Part shown: in pieces, positions 8,141-16,248 of the stretch
How the letters are laid out: each line of letters opens with the position of its first letter
Numbering within the stretch: position 1 is the first letter of the stretch
Assembly (NCBI RefSeq): GCF_004005495.1
Contig: NZ_RZYA01000007.1
Span: 330,955-394,954 of the forward strand
Length of the DNA: 64,000 bases
Direction: 5' to 3'
Origin: Streptomyces antnestii
GTDB taxonomy: Bacteria; Actinomycetota; Actinomycetes; Streptomycetales; Streptomycetaceae
Program-made: the position numbers and the translations under genes
The notes under the pieces: model-generated
What the model was told of the DNA's origin: nothing
Seen by the model: only the letters and a program-made list of their open reading frames with translations
Database searches by the model: none

Positions 8141-9042
8141 TGACAACACCACCCGCTCGTACGCCTCGGAGTGGAAGACGTGGACGGCGTTCTGCGAACA
8201 GATGGGCGTCCCCTCCACCGCGGCCACCCGTGGCACGCTGCGGGCCTTCGTCGACTTCCTGTGGCATCGCGAGAAGCGCGCATACGCGCCACCATCGACC
8301 GCAAGCTCGCCGGCGTCTCGGTCACCCTGCGCACGCAATACGGCGTCGCCATCGATCCTGAAGCCACCAAGTCCGCACGGGAGTTGCTCAAGGATTACCG
8401 GCGTACAGCCAGGGAGAACAAGGAGCCCGAGCGCGGCCGCGGCAAAGCACCGGCCATGCGGCTCAAGGCCCTTCGCCTGATCGTGTCCAAGTGCGACGAC
8501 GACATCTTCGGCATCCGTGACCAGGCCATGGTCCTGATCGGCTTCGCCATCGCCGCCCGCCGTGCGGAACTGGCTGGTCTGCTGCTGCGCAACATCCGTG
8601 AGGACCCCAAGGGGCTCCTGGTCGACGTCATGGTCTCCAAGGTGGACCCGCGCACCGTGCCCATCCCCTACGGCGCCCACCCGGCGACCTGCCCGGTGCG
8701 GGCCTGGAAGCGGTGGCAGGAAGCAGCACAAGGCACCGACCCGGACCTGCACGCCTTCCGCCGTATCCACCACACCGGCGCCGTCCAGCCGCAGGGTCTG
8801 ACCCGCAGCGTGCCGGGGACGTCATCACCCCGGCATGCCTGCGAGCCGGTATCGAGGACCTGTTCACCGGCCACTCGGTGCGTTCGGGCATGGCCACCGA
8901 GGCCCGCCGGGCCGGCAAGGACCCAAAGGCCATCGCCCAGATCACCGGCCACAAGCCGAACTCCAGCGTGCTCCACGCCTACATGCAGATCGTCGACCAG
9001 TGGGACGAGAAGGACAACGCCCTGATCGGAATCGGCCTATGA
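8132..9042 (+). pseudogene. Tyrosine recombinase (phage-type integrase), twice frameshifted
   Basis: Three consecutive frames join into one integrase: DNTTRSYASEWKTWTAFCEQ (core-binding SAM-like start), then from about 8280 ATIDRKLAGVSVTLRTQYG through FAIAARRAELAGLLLRNI and VSKVDPRTVPIP, then from about 8800 AGDVITPACLRAGIEDLFTG onward. All catalytic positions are still readable: Arg in ARRAEL, Lys in VSK, HSVR (HxxR), the His in ITGHKP and the Tyr in HAYMQ. Two indels and a missing extreme N-terminus make it inactive. It abuts a truncated acyl-CoA synthetase, so insertion of an element with this integrase or a later deletion created the junction near 8135. No attachment site was found. Confidence 0.85.
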
Positions 9043-9393
9043 CTCCTTCCGCGTGGAGGTGAGAGATGGCCACGGCCATGCCTCGCATCCGCGGCACGAC
9101 ACCTGCCGTGCGGGTGGCAACTGCCGACGTAACCCTTGCTCAGGGAACTGATCGGTTGGCTGGAAGGCACCCACTGTCAAGGCCCTTTGGGGCGTGTGCG
9201 AGCGGTGCATCAAGTCCCTGGAACCAGAGCCGCCTGGGCCACGTCCTCCAGACAACGTCACGAGCCCCGATGGGCGAAACCCTCCGGGCGCCGCAGATCC
9301 GGCACGGGGCACGCGATCTGAGCAGCATGCTGATCCTCAGGAAATGAGAGTTGTTCCGTAATCGAGCAACTGAACAGAAACGGGGGCACGCTC
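9043..9393. other. Intergenic stretch upstream of the DUF6801 gene
   Basis: No gene found. The last 50 bases are comparatively AT-rich and include GTTG/CAAC arms around 9351-9371 (GTTGTTCCGTAATCGAGCAAC is slightly longer than quoted here in parts) that may belong to the promoter of the secreted protein downstream. The rest has mixed frames without clear codon bias. Confidence 0.3.
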
Positions 9394-10749
9394 ATGAATA
9401 CCAGGTGCGGCACGCCAAGGATGAAGATCATCCTTGGGGCCGCGACGGCTCTGGCAGCGGCAAGCGGGCTGAGCGTCATCGGAGCCGGAACGGCTGCCGC
9501 GCAACCGCTGACGCGTACATTCGGCTACACGTGCTCGTCCTCCATGATCGGCGATCAGCCCATCACAGTGAAGATCGACTCGGACGTCCCGAAATCGGTT
9601 GCGGTCGGCGAATCCAGCAAGACCATCGCCGTCGACGCGGTAGCGACGGTGGGCGCGAGTTTCACCCAGTGGCTCTCCAGGGCCGGCATGACAACCCTTG
9701 AGGGCACGGTGGAGGCGCAGGCCCATGTGGCCGCGCCACAGCATGACTTCGGCATGACGGTCCCCTTCCACATGGCCAAGACCAGCGTCCCGGCGTCCGG
9801 TCCCTTCAAAGTCCCGGCAACCGCCAGCGTGGCCACGCCCACCTTCAAGCATCCGGGCAGAGGGACGGTCACCGCCGGCAACCTCACCCTCCACCTCCTC
9901 GCGAAGAACGCGAACGGCAGCCAGTGGCTTTCGGCCGACGCGCCGTGCACCCTGAACGCCGGCCAGAGCAATGTGGTGACGTCCTTCGACATCACGACGC
10001 CGGTTGCGTCGGCCTCCCCCACTCCGAGGCCGACGACAGCCGCTCCGAGCCCGGCGACCGGATCGGCGGCCTCTCCCCCTCCGAGGCCGACGACCCGATC
10101 GACGGTCGCTGGCGTGCCGAAACCGGCGACGTCGCAGGGCACCGGGCCCACAACGGGCAGCGCGACCGCGACCGGCCATCCGAGTGCTCACGCTCCCAGC
10201 ACCGCACCTCGTACGGACTCCACCCGTCCGACACCGCGGTCGACCACACCCGCGATCGTCGTCAAGTCCTCGGCCGGTGGCCAGGACACCAAGGACCTCA
10301 TCCTGCTGGCCGTGGGCGTGCTCGTCGCATGCGCCGCCGCCTTCGTTCTGGGCAGGCGAGTGAAAAACCAGCGCCTCAGCGGTGACGACGGAGCGGATCA
10401 GCAGCACATCGACCCGAAGCAGGGCTTGCTCATCGAAGGTGTCAAGGACCCCATGCTTGACGTCGTTCGCCACAGCGAGGACGTGAATGCTGCTGACCCC
10501 CGGCATCGAGGCCACGGCACAGGGGTGACATCGCGCAGTAGCACGGGCAGGAGGCTCACGGACGGCCAGAACCTTCTGCTGCGGCAGCGTCACGTACTGC
10601 ACCGGGTACGACATCAGAAGAGCGTCGGTGCGCGGACTTGCGGTGGCGCCGCCGATCCGAACAGCCAACCTCTGAGCTTGCCGCAAGGTGAAGACGTCCA
10701 TGTCGTGATCGAGGAGCAGCCCAGCACCGGCTACGTTCGCCAGGGGTAG
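9394..10749 (+). CDS. Secreted, membrane-anchored DUF6801 protein
   Basis: A 451-residue open frame. Seen: signal peptide (KIILGAATALAAASGLSVIG then a TAAAQP cleavage region), a beta-rich DUF6801-like domain at about 40-205 bounded by two cysteines (FGYTCSSSMIG; SADAPCTLNAG) likely forming a disulphide, a Thr/Pro/Ser-rich stalk at about 210-290, and a membrane helix DLILLAVGVLVACAAAFVLG near 306-325 followed by RRVK. Known relatives end just after this helix. Here the frame continues about 120 more residues with weaker codon bias, so the natural stop may have been lost or the tail is spurious. An in-frame ATG at 9421 is an equally good start. Function unknown; a surface protein of aerial growth is a guess. 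Confidence 0.75.
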   Translation: MNTRCGTPRMKIILGAATALAAASGLSVIGAGTAAAQPLTRTFGYTCSSSMIGDQPITVKIDSDVPKSVAVGESSKTIAVDAVATVGASFTQWLSRAGMTTLEGTVEAQAHVAAPQHDFGMTVPFHMAKTSVPASGPFKVPATASVATPTFKHPGRGTVTAGNLTLHLLAKNANGSQWLSADAPCTLNAGQSNVVTSFDITTPVASASPTPRPTTAAPSPATGSAASPPPRPTTRSTVAGVPKPATSQGTGPTTGSATATGHPSAHAPSTAPRTDSTRPTPRSTTPAIVVKSSAGGQDTKDLILLAVGVLVACAAAFVLGRRVKNQRLSGDDGADQQHIDPKQGLLIEGVKDPMLDVVRHSEDVNAADPRHRGHGTGVTSRSSTGRRLTDGQNLLLRQRHVLHRVRHQKSVGARTCGGAADPNSQPLSLPQGEDVHVVIEEQPSTGYVRQG

Positions 10750-10996
10750 TGACAACCGGAAGCGTGCGCTCAGCCTGGACGGCTCGAGCGCTCCTGGAGC
10801 CGAGCGTGGCGGAAGCTGAGCACCCCGCAGACTGCCCCGTCAGTCCGTGCATGATGCCGAACGCGAGCCTGGGAAAGGCCTGTTCGCCGAGATCGAACTC
10901 GTGATGTCCTTCACCTTGCACTCGCAGCAAGTTGACATCGCCCACCGGCGCCGGCGCCATTCATTTCCGAATCTCACAGTCGACAGGGAGCAGCCA

Positions 10997-11314
10997 TTGG
11001 CGACGATCGGGTTGGCCGCGGCCATCGAGGAACTGCGGCAAGAGCTCTACCAGGCCCAGGCCCAGGGCGCCCAGCAGCAGTTCGCCTTTCAGATCGAGGA
11101 AGCCGAGCTGGAGTTGCTGCTGGAACTACGCAATGACGGCAAGGGCGAAGGGAAGCTGCAGTTCGGGGTGGCGACCGTAGGCGGTGGCGGATCGCACTCC
11201 TCGGTCCGCGGGCACAAGTTGACACTGAAGCTACAGGTCAAGGACCGGGCCGCGGGCGGAGCCAGCCCTGAGATCAGTCGCCGGCAGCCCGGCTCCTGGG
11301 ATGACGAGGGCTGA
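10997..11314 (+). CDS. Trypco2 (trypsin-co-occurring domain 2) protein
   Basis: A 105-residue protein with the trypco2 signature: IGLAAAIEELRQELYQAQAQ helix, QFAFQIEEAELELLLELRND, KGEGKLQFGVATVGGGGSHS, and HKLTLKLQVKD. The TTG at 10997 is taken as start because AGGGAG lies 6 bases upstream and the conserved domain begins there; the frame is open further upstream without family similarity. Its end overlaps the start of the trypsin-NACHT gene by 14 bases in a different frame, so the two are translationally coupled. Trypco domains were defined by Aravind and colleagues as partners of trypsin-like peptidases in NTP-dependent biological conflict systems; their molecular role is not known. It may be the regulatory or substrate subunit of the neighbouring protease. 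Confidence 0.88.
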   Translation: MATIGLAAAIEELRQELYQAQAQGAQQQFAFQIEEAELELLLELRNDGKGEGKLQFGVATVGGGGSHSSVRGHKLTLKLQVKDRAAGGASPEISRRQPGSWDDEG

Positions 11315-14300
11315 GTTGGACCGTCGAAGACTGGCCCTTGTCCGTTGTGGTGACGTCGATGGCTTCCGCCGCCTCGGGACCGGCTATCTGATTGGGCATC
11401 GCCTGGTACTGACGGCCCGGCACGTCGTCGAGGAGAGCAAAGGCACTTCGTGGGCCCGGATCAAGGTGCGTGTGGGGCACCCCCGGGACGCCGCCGTGCA
11501 CCGCCGCACGGCATCGGTGTGCTGGACCGGCCCGGGAGAGCTCGATGTCGCTCTACTGCTGTTGGACCACGAGATCGAAGTGCCCGGGACGGTGCACTGG
11601 GGCCGTCCTGTCGGCAACACCCCGCTGCCCTATCAAGGTCTCGGGTACCCCTCGGCGTCCTTCAAGGACAAGCAGAACAAGGTGGAGCACCTGAGAGGGA
11701 AGTTGCCTCCTCAGGCCGGCGGTGTCGGCACCCAGGATCTGTACGTCCTGGACCAGGAGTCCGCACCGGACATGCGTACAGACGGCGAGCGGGCGTGGTC
11801 CGGGGCTTCCGGCACCGCGGTCTTCTGCCAAGACCACCTCGTTGGCGTCGTCATCAACGATGACGAGGTGTTCGCGAACCGCCGCCTGCATGCCTGCCCG
11901 GCCCGCACCTTCACCTACGACCGCGCGTTCGCCGAACTTCTGCAACGTTACGGCGATGGCCGCCCTGAGCTGGTCGACGTCGACGTCCCCACCCCGCCCA
12001 GCACCCCAGGAAGCAGCCACACCTTAAGCCGCCACGCGGCCGCGCTGGCCGAGAACCTCCATACCCTCACGCAAAGGGTCCTCATCGACCTGGGGCAGGA
12101 CCAGGTTCAGCAGCGATTACTGAGCGGGCATCTGCTGCCCGTGCATTGTCGAGCGGCACCTGAGGATTTGACCGGTCGGAGGAAGGCTGCCCGGGATACC
12201 TCGGCGGCACTGGCGGGCGCTTCCCCCCTCGACCTGACAAGTCCGCTGGGCAGCATCGCGGCTGTCTACCTGAAGGAAAAGCGCAGCAAACTGCTGGTGC
12301 TGGGCCGGGCCGGTTCGGGAAAGTCCGTCCTGGTCCGGCGCTTCGCGCAGGCCCGGCTGGAGGATGATGACTGGACCGGCAAGGGACCAGTGCCGGTGAT
12401 CTTCAGTCTGGGATCATGGGACCCCATCACCAGGTCGCTGCGGGGCTGGCTGATCGACCGCTTGGAGCGGGATCACCCCTTTCTGGCCAGGCGAATCCCC
12501 GACAGCGGGACATGGGCCACTGAGCTGATCGTCAATGGCCACGTGCTGGCGATCCTGGACGGGTTCGACGAGATGGCAGAGGGCCTTCACAAACCCGCGC
12601 TGCGGCAGCTCCGGGCCTTGAACCTGCCGTTGCTGCTGACCAGCCGCCGCGAAGCGCTCGAAGACGTCAAGCCCAGCGAAGGACTCTTTCCGGGGATCGA
12701 ACTGACGGACCTCACCCTCGATGACTGCTCCACCCGCCTCAACTCCTCGACCGAATGGACAGACTTCCTGAACCGGGTGCGCAGCCACTCCGGCGACGCG
12801 GCCGACGCCCTGCTCGCCACCGTACTGACCACTCCCCTGATGCTCACCATGGCCGAGGCCTTTCAGGAGTCCGGCGGCACGCCTGAGTCCGTGCTGCAAA
12901 TCGCCAAGTCCGGCTCCCAGGGCGCGCTGGAGAAGTACCTCCTGAACGCCTTCGTCCCCACGACGTACGAGAGCACCCTCAACGCCGACGTCCCGAAACG
13001 CCGACAGTGGAGCGCAGAGCGTGCAGGACACTGGCTCGGCTACCTCGCCACGCACCTGAAGAAGCAGAAGACGGGCGCACAGGACATCGAGTGGTGGCAG
13101 CTGGGCACGACCATGAGCCTGCCCGCGCGCATGGTCGTCTCAGGGGCCCTGTGCGGTCTCGTGTCGGCAACGGCGGTCGCACTCGTCAGCTCCGTCATCT
13201 CTAGCGACCCCCCGGCTGTGCTCCTGACCTTGTTCCTGAACGTGCTGGGAATCGGGCTGGCCTTCGGACTCATTCACGGATTCGCGTCGAAATCCGAGGC
13301 CAGCCGCGTGTTCAAGCCGTCCCGAATGGAGATCGGAATAGACCGCGGATCGTGGAAGGAGAGGTCGAGCAGAGGGCGGGAGAGCCTCCTCCCCAGAGTC
13401 GGTGGCGGGCTGGCCGGCGGACTGGTCTTCGGGATCATCTTCGGTGGCGGAGCCGCGGTCTATGCGATGCTCCTGTCCTACCCCTGGCTCTCGGTCGCCC
13501 TGTTCTTCGGGAACTGGCTCGTGGCCGGGGGCCTGCTCGGACTGGGGGCCGGGATCGTCCTTGCGCTGGTGGCCTGGCTCGAGACGGACGCCAAGCCGGA
13601 GAAAACAGTCAGCGCCACGGATCTATTGCGCAAGAACCGCACCATCGTGCTCGTCCGGGGGTCCGCGGTGGGGCTGGTCCTCGGGCTCGGATACGGAACC
13701 GCTGGCACGTATTTCAACGGCTTCGCCCTCGGCCTCCAGCTCGGGGTCGGAGGCGGACTCGCGGTCGCGGTGGGGGTCGGCACGCTGAGTGCGTGGGGCC
13801 GGTGGGTGGTCCTGGTCCGCTTCTGGCTGCCCCTGTCAGGACGCCTCCCCTGGAGGGTGAACGCCTTCCTGGACGACGCCCGCGCTCGAGGCGTACTGCG
13901 CCAGGCCGGCGCGGTCTATCAGTTCCGCCATGCACAACTGCGGGACCACCTCGCCGAGCCCCACCCGCAACACGAACCGCCGACGGAAGGCAGGAGCCCA
14001 CGAGGTGGGAAAGCTATGAGCGATGACGTCCTGTCGATCATTCCGAGTGATCCGCAGTGGCAGCCGGATCGCGATGCGGTTGATCGCGTCGTCGCGCTCG
14101 TCGAGGACCTGACTCCCGGAGTTGCCGACGGCGTGGACGTGGAGATCGACGTGACGTGGCACGACGTGGTGACCGCCGTCGGCTGTGGGGAGAACCTGGA
14201 GAGGATCGGTTGCCCCTTGTGTCAGACGGCCATCGACACGGAGTGGTGGGGCGACCTCGTTGAGGCTCACTGCGACGACGGGTTCACCACGCTCGCGGTC

Positions 14301-14483
14301 GAGGTCCCTTGCTGTGGAGGATCAACCACTCTGGACGTGCTGGATTACGACTGGCCCTGTGGTTTCGCCCGTTTCGAGATCGCCATCTGGAACCCCGAAC
14401 GCCTCTGGTTCAGCGAGGACGAGCTGACGGCGCTGGCGGACCGACTGGGCCATCCGGTGAAGCAGATCCGGGCCCACATCTGA
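11301..14483 (+). CDS. Trypsin-like protease / NACHT NTPase / multi-pass membrane fusion with extra C-terminal domain
   Basis: A 1060-residue protein. Seen in order: trypsin-like domain (about 10-215) with complete triad His41 in LTARHVV, Asp82 in ELDVALLLLD, Ser170 in SGASGTAVF; linker; NACHT NTPase with Walker A GRAGSGKS at 335-342 and Walker B VLAILDGFDEM at 415-425; helical region; about five or six membrane helices between 611 and 860; FRHAQLRDHL, the usual end of this family, near 872-881. Then a 155-residue soluble domain (906-1060, zinc-ribbon-like CPLC and CC) with its own GAGGTGGGAAAG site and ATG at 14016. Leucines 242 and 273 are TTA, so translation should need the bldA tRNA. Overlaps the trypco2 gene by 14 bases. 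By analogy with STAND/NACHT proteases it probably triggers proteolysis on sensing invasion; no trigger is identifiable. Confidence 0.9.
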   Translation: MTRAELDRRRLALVRCGDVDGFRRLGTGYLIGHRLVLTARHVVEESKGTSWARIKVRVGHPRDAAVHRRTASVCWTGPGELDVALLLLDHEIEVPGTVHWGRPVGNTPLPYQGLGYPSASFKDKQNKVEHLRGKLPPQAGGVGTQDLYVLDQESAPDMRTDGERAWSGASGTAVFCQDHLVGVVINDDEVFANRRLHACPARTFTYDRAFAELLQRYGDGRPELVDVDVPTPPSTPGSSHTLSRHAAALAENLHTLTQRVLIDLGQDQVQQRLLSGHLLPVHCRAAPEDLTGRRKAARDTSAALAGASPLDLTSPLGSIAAVYLKEKRSKLLVLGRAGSGKSVLVRRFAQARLEDDDWTGKGPVPVIFSLGSWDPITRSLRGWLIDRLERDHPFLARRIPDSGTWATELIVNGHVLAILDGFDEMAEGLHKPALRQLRALNLPLLLTSRREALEDVKPSEGLFPGIELTDLTLDDCSTRLNSSTEWTDFLNRVRSHSGDAADALLATVLTTPLMLTMAEAFQESGGTPESVLQIAKSGSQGALEKYLLNAFVPTTYESTLNADVPKRRQWSAERAGHWLGYLATHLKKQKTGAQDIEWWQLGTTMSLPARMVVSGALCGLVSATAVALVSSVISSDPPAVLLTLFLNVLGIGLAFGLIHGFASKSEASRVFKPSRMEIGIDRGSWKERSSRGRESLLPRVGGGLAGGLVFGIIFGGGAAVYAMLLSYPWLSVALFFGNWLVAGGLLGLGAGIVLALVAWLETDAKPEKTVSATDLLRKNRTIVLVRGSAVGLVLGLGYGTAGTYFNGFALGLQLGVGGGLAVAVGVGTLSAWGRWVVLVRFWLPLSGRLPWRVNAFLDDARARGVLRQAGAVYQFRHAQLRDHLAEPHPQHEPPTEGRSPRGGKAMSDDVLSIIPSDPQWQPDRDAVDRVVALVEDLTPGVADGVDVEIDVTWHDVVTAVGCGENLERIGCPLCQTAIDTEWWGDLVEAHCDDGFTTLAVEVPCCGGSTTLDVLDYDWPCGFARFEIAIWNPERLWFSEDELTALADRLGHPVKQIRAHI

Positions 14484-15105
14484 ACTTCCGCAGCTCAGCC
14501 GAGTGCCTGTTGCTCGGCACGTGCTCGGGTGGAACCGAGCGGTCCCGCCGCTGAGCAACAGACGCTCCTGAGACTCGCCAACAAAGCCAGCTGGGCGAGG
14601 CGGGTCTGATGGATGCCGTCTGCGACACCTTGTCCTGGGATGACGAATCAGGCCATGGGGATCAACCTGCAGTTGCACGACAGCCGTCCAAACTGGCCCG
14701 GCCGACGCTCGAAGCGCAAGCCGACTTCTGATCCGCCAGTCCCCCGAGCACGGCGAAGCGCTGGCTCAGCTGATCGCCAGGCTCCCCGCAAACACGTCTG
14801 GAAAACTCTGGGCGGTCGACCCGTACAACAACACCGTCCTCAACGAGCAAGAGGCCGAGGCCGCACACCGCGAGATCCCGGATCTCCTGGACCGCTGCAC
14901 AGGCGACTCCCGAACCAAGGCAGTCCGCGGACTCGCCGTCTACTCGCACGACTGCGCCGCCACTCCCATGACGGGGCAATCCGGGACAGCGCAACGTATG
15001 CGATGTTCGCCTTGGAGTGGCCGGACATTCGTAAGGTCCTGGAAGCGTCCCTGCACTTCTGAGGCGGGTGCAGTTTGAAGGGAAGTGGGTTGAGTAGGCC
15101 GCTGT
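14484..15105 (+). pseudogene. Decayed gene(s) of unknown function
   Basis: No intact gene. Pieces with good codon bias occur in different plus-strand frames: SPEHGEALAQLIARLPANTS to RGLAVYSHDCAA at about 14725-14965, and SATYAMFALEWPDIRKVLEA ending at a stop at 15062. They look like parts of one or two proteins broken by small indels. I do not recognise the family. The piece lies directly before a 110-base chimeric repeat, in keeping with a rearranged region. Confidence 0.4.
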
Positions 15106-15215
15106 GCGTGGCGGGCCACGGTCACCCGCCCTCGATTCACTGGGCGAGGAAGGCACTCATTCGATTCTGGACGTGCATCGCATAGTCGAGACGACCGAGC
15201 CCTCGGACTACTTCA
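15106..15215 (+). repeat. Deletion-fusion copy of the SMI1/DUF7691 locus
   Basis: Bases 15106-15142 are identical to 21566-21602, and 15141-15215 are identical to 22670-22744. In the intact locus these two blocks are 1.07 kb apart; here they are fused with the two shared bases TG at the join (TTCAC-TGGGCG against TTCA-TGGGCG). The second block encodes the GEEGTHSILDVHRIVETTEP part of the DUF7691 protein. The copy is therefore a remnant of a duplicate locus that lost the SMI1 gene and the first half of the DUF7691 gene. Confidence 0.9.
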
Positions 15216-15386
15216 ACCGGCTCTTGCGTGCACGCGGACCGACATCCGCGGGGGAGGCGGCAGCCCGAGCCAGGCCGATTACGGCCCAGGCTGCCGACGC
15301 CACCATGCCGACGGCGTTCGCTCCACCGTCCGCCGCATCCACCCGCTGGCTGTACCAGGCCCGCGGCTGAGCCGGCCTGAATGATC

Positions 15387-16154
15387 TCAGTGGGTGGTGA
15401 AGCCGCCGTCGACGGGCAGGGCGACGCCAACCACGAAGGCGGCGCCCGGGCTGCACAGCCACAGGACGGCGCCCGCGATCTCGTCGGCGGTGCCCAGGCG
15501 GCCGATGGGCTGCTGTTTCATGATCTCGGCCATGGCTTCGGCCTGGCCTTCGAGCATGTCGGCGACCATCGGGGTCTCGATGACGCCGGGGCACACGGCG
15601 TTGATGCGGATGCCCCTGGGGGCGTATTCCACGGCGGCGCTCTTGGTCAGGCCGATCACGCCGTGCTTGGAAGCGTGGTACGCGGCGCGTTCCGGGAGGC
15701 CGACCAGGCCGCCGAGAGAGGAGCAGTTGACGATCGCTCCGGAGCCTTGGTTGCGCATCTGTCGAAGTTCGTGCTTCTGGCACGTCCAGATGCCGCGGAG
15801 GTTGACGGCGTTGACGCGGTCGAAGTCCGCGGCCGTCTCGTCGGCGGCGTCGGCGGGAGGGGCCTGGATGCCGGCGTTGTTGAAGGCCATGTCCAGGCGG
15901 CCGAAGGTTTCCACGGTGCGGGCGACCATGGCGGCGGCCTGGTCCTCGTCGGCCACGTCGCAGCCGATGCCGAGGGCCTGGTGGCCGGCGTCGGTCAGCT
16001 CCTTGGCCGCACGCTCGGCGGCCTCCTGGTCGAGATCGGCGAGGACGACGGCGGCGCCGGCCCGGGCGAAGGCGCGGGCGGTGGCCAGGCCCATGCCGGA
16101 GGCGGCGCCGGTGACCAGGGCGACCTGCCCGGTGAAGTCGTAGGTGGGGTTCAT
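15387..16154 (-). CDS. SDR family NAD(P)-dependent oxidoreductase
   Basis: A 255-residue classical short-chain dehydrogenase. Seen: cofactor motif TGAASGMG near residue 14-21, acidic VLADLDQE after strand 2 (suggesting NAD preference), NNAG near 92, catalytic Ser in NCSSLGG, Tyr-Lys in YHASK near 158-162, and the ending LWLCSPGAAFVVGVALPVDG. Start ATG at 16154 with AGGACC upstream. It is followed upstream on the same strand by a zinc-dependent alcohol dehydrogenase 94 bases away, separated by a hexamer repeat tract, and by an MFS exporter, suggesting one detoxification unit. Substrate unknown. Confidence 0.93.
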   Translation of the reverse strand: MNPTYDFTGQVALVTGAASGMGLATARAFARAGAAVVLADLDQEAAERAAKELTDAGHQALGIGCDVADEDQAAAMVARTVETFGRLDMAFNNAGIQAPPADAADETAADFDRVNAVNLRGIWTCQKHELRQMRNQGSGAIVNCSSLGGLVGLPERAAYHASKHGVIGLTKSAAVEYAPRGIRINAVCPGVIETPMVADMLEGQAEAMAEIMKQQPIGRLGTADEIAGAVLWLCSPGAAFVVGVALPVDGGFTTH

Positions 16155-16172
16155 CGGTGAAGGGTCCTGTTC

Positions 16173-16217
16173 GGGGATGGGGATGCGGATGGGGACGGGA
16201 ATGGGGATGGGGATGGG
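16173..16217. repeat. Hexameric GGGGAT-type tandem tract
   Basis: About seven imperfect units of GGGATG/GGGACG between the SDR and alcohol dehydrogenase genes. Low-complexity tract; could vary in copy number by slippage. No spacer structure, so not a CRISPR. Confidence 0.8.
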
Positions 16218-16248
16218 TGACTGGGGTGAGCGGGGGCGCGCGGGTGGC

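Noticed and set aside
9337..10755. 472-codon minus-strand frame opposite the DUF6801 gene
   Set aside because: Mostly an antisense shadow. The part over 10400-10755 has fair codon bias, so it is mentioned as an alternative for the tail, but no family could be named.
16173..16217. Hexamer tract as a mobile REP element
   Set aside because: It is a simple low-complexity repeat without symmetry or flanking duplication.
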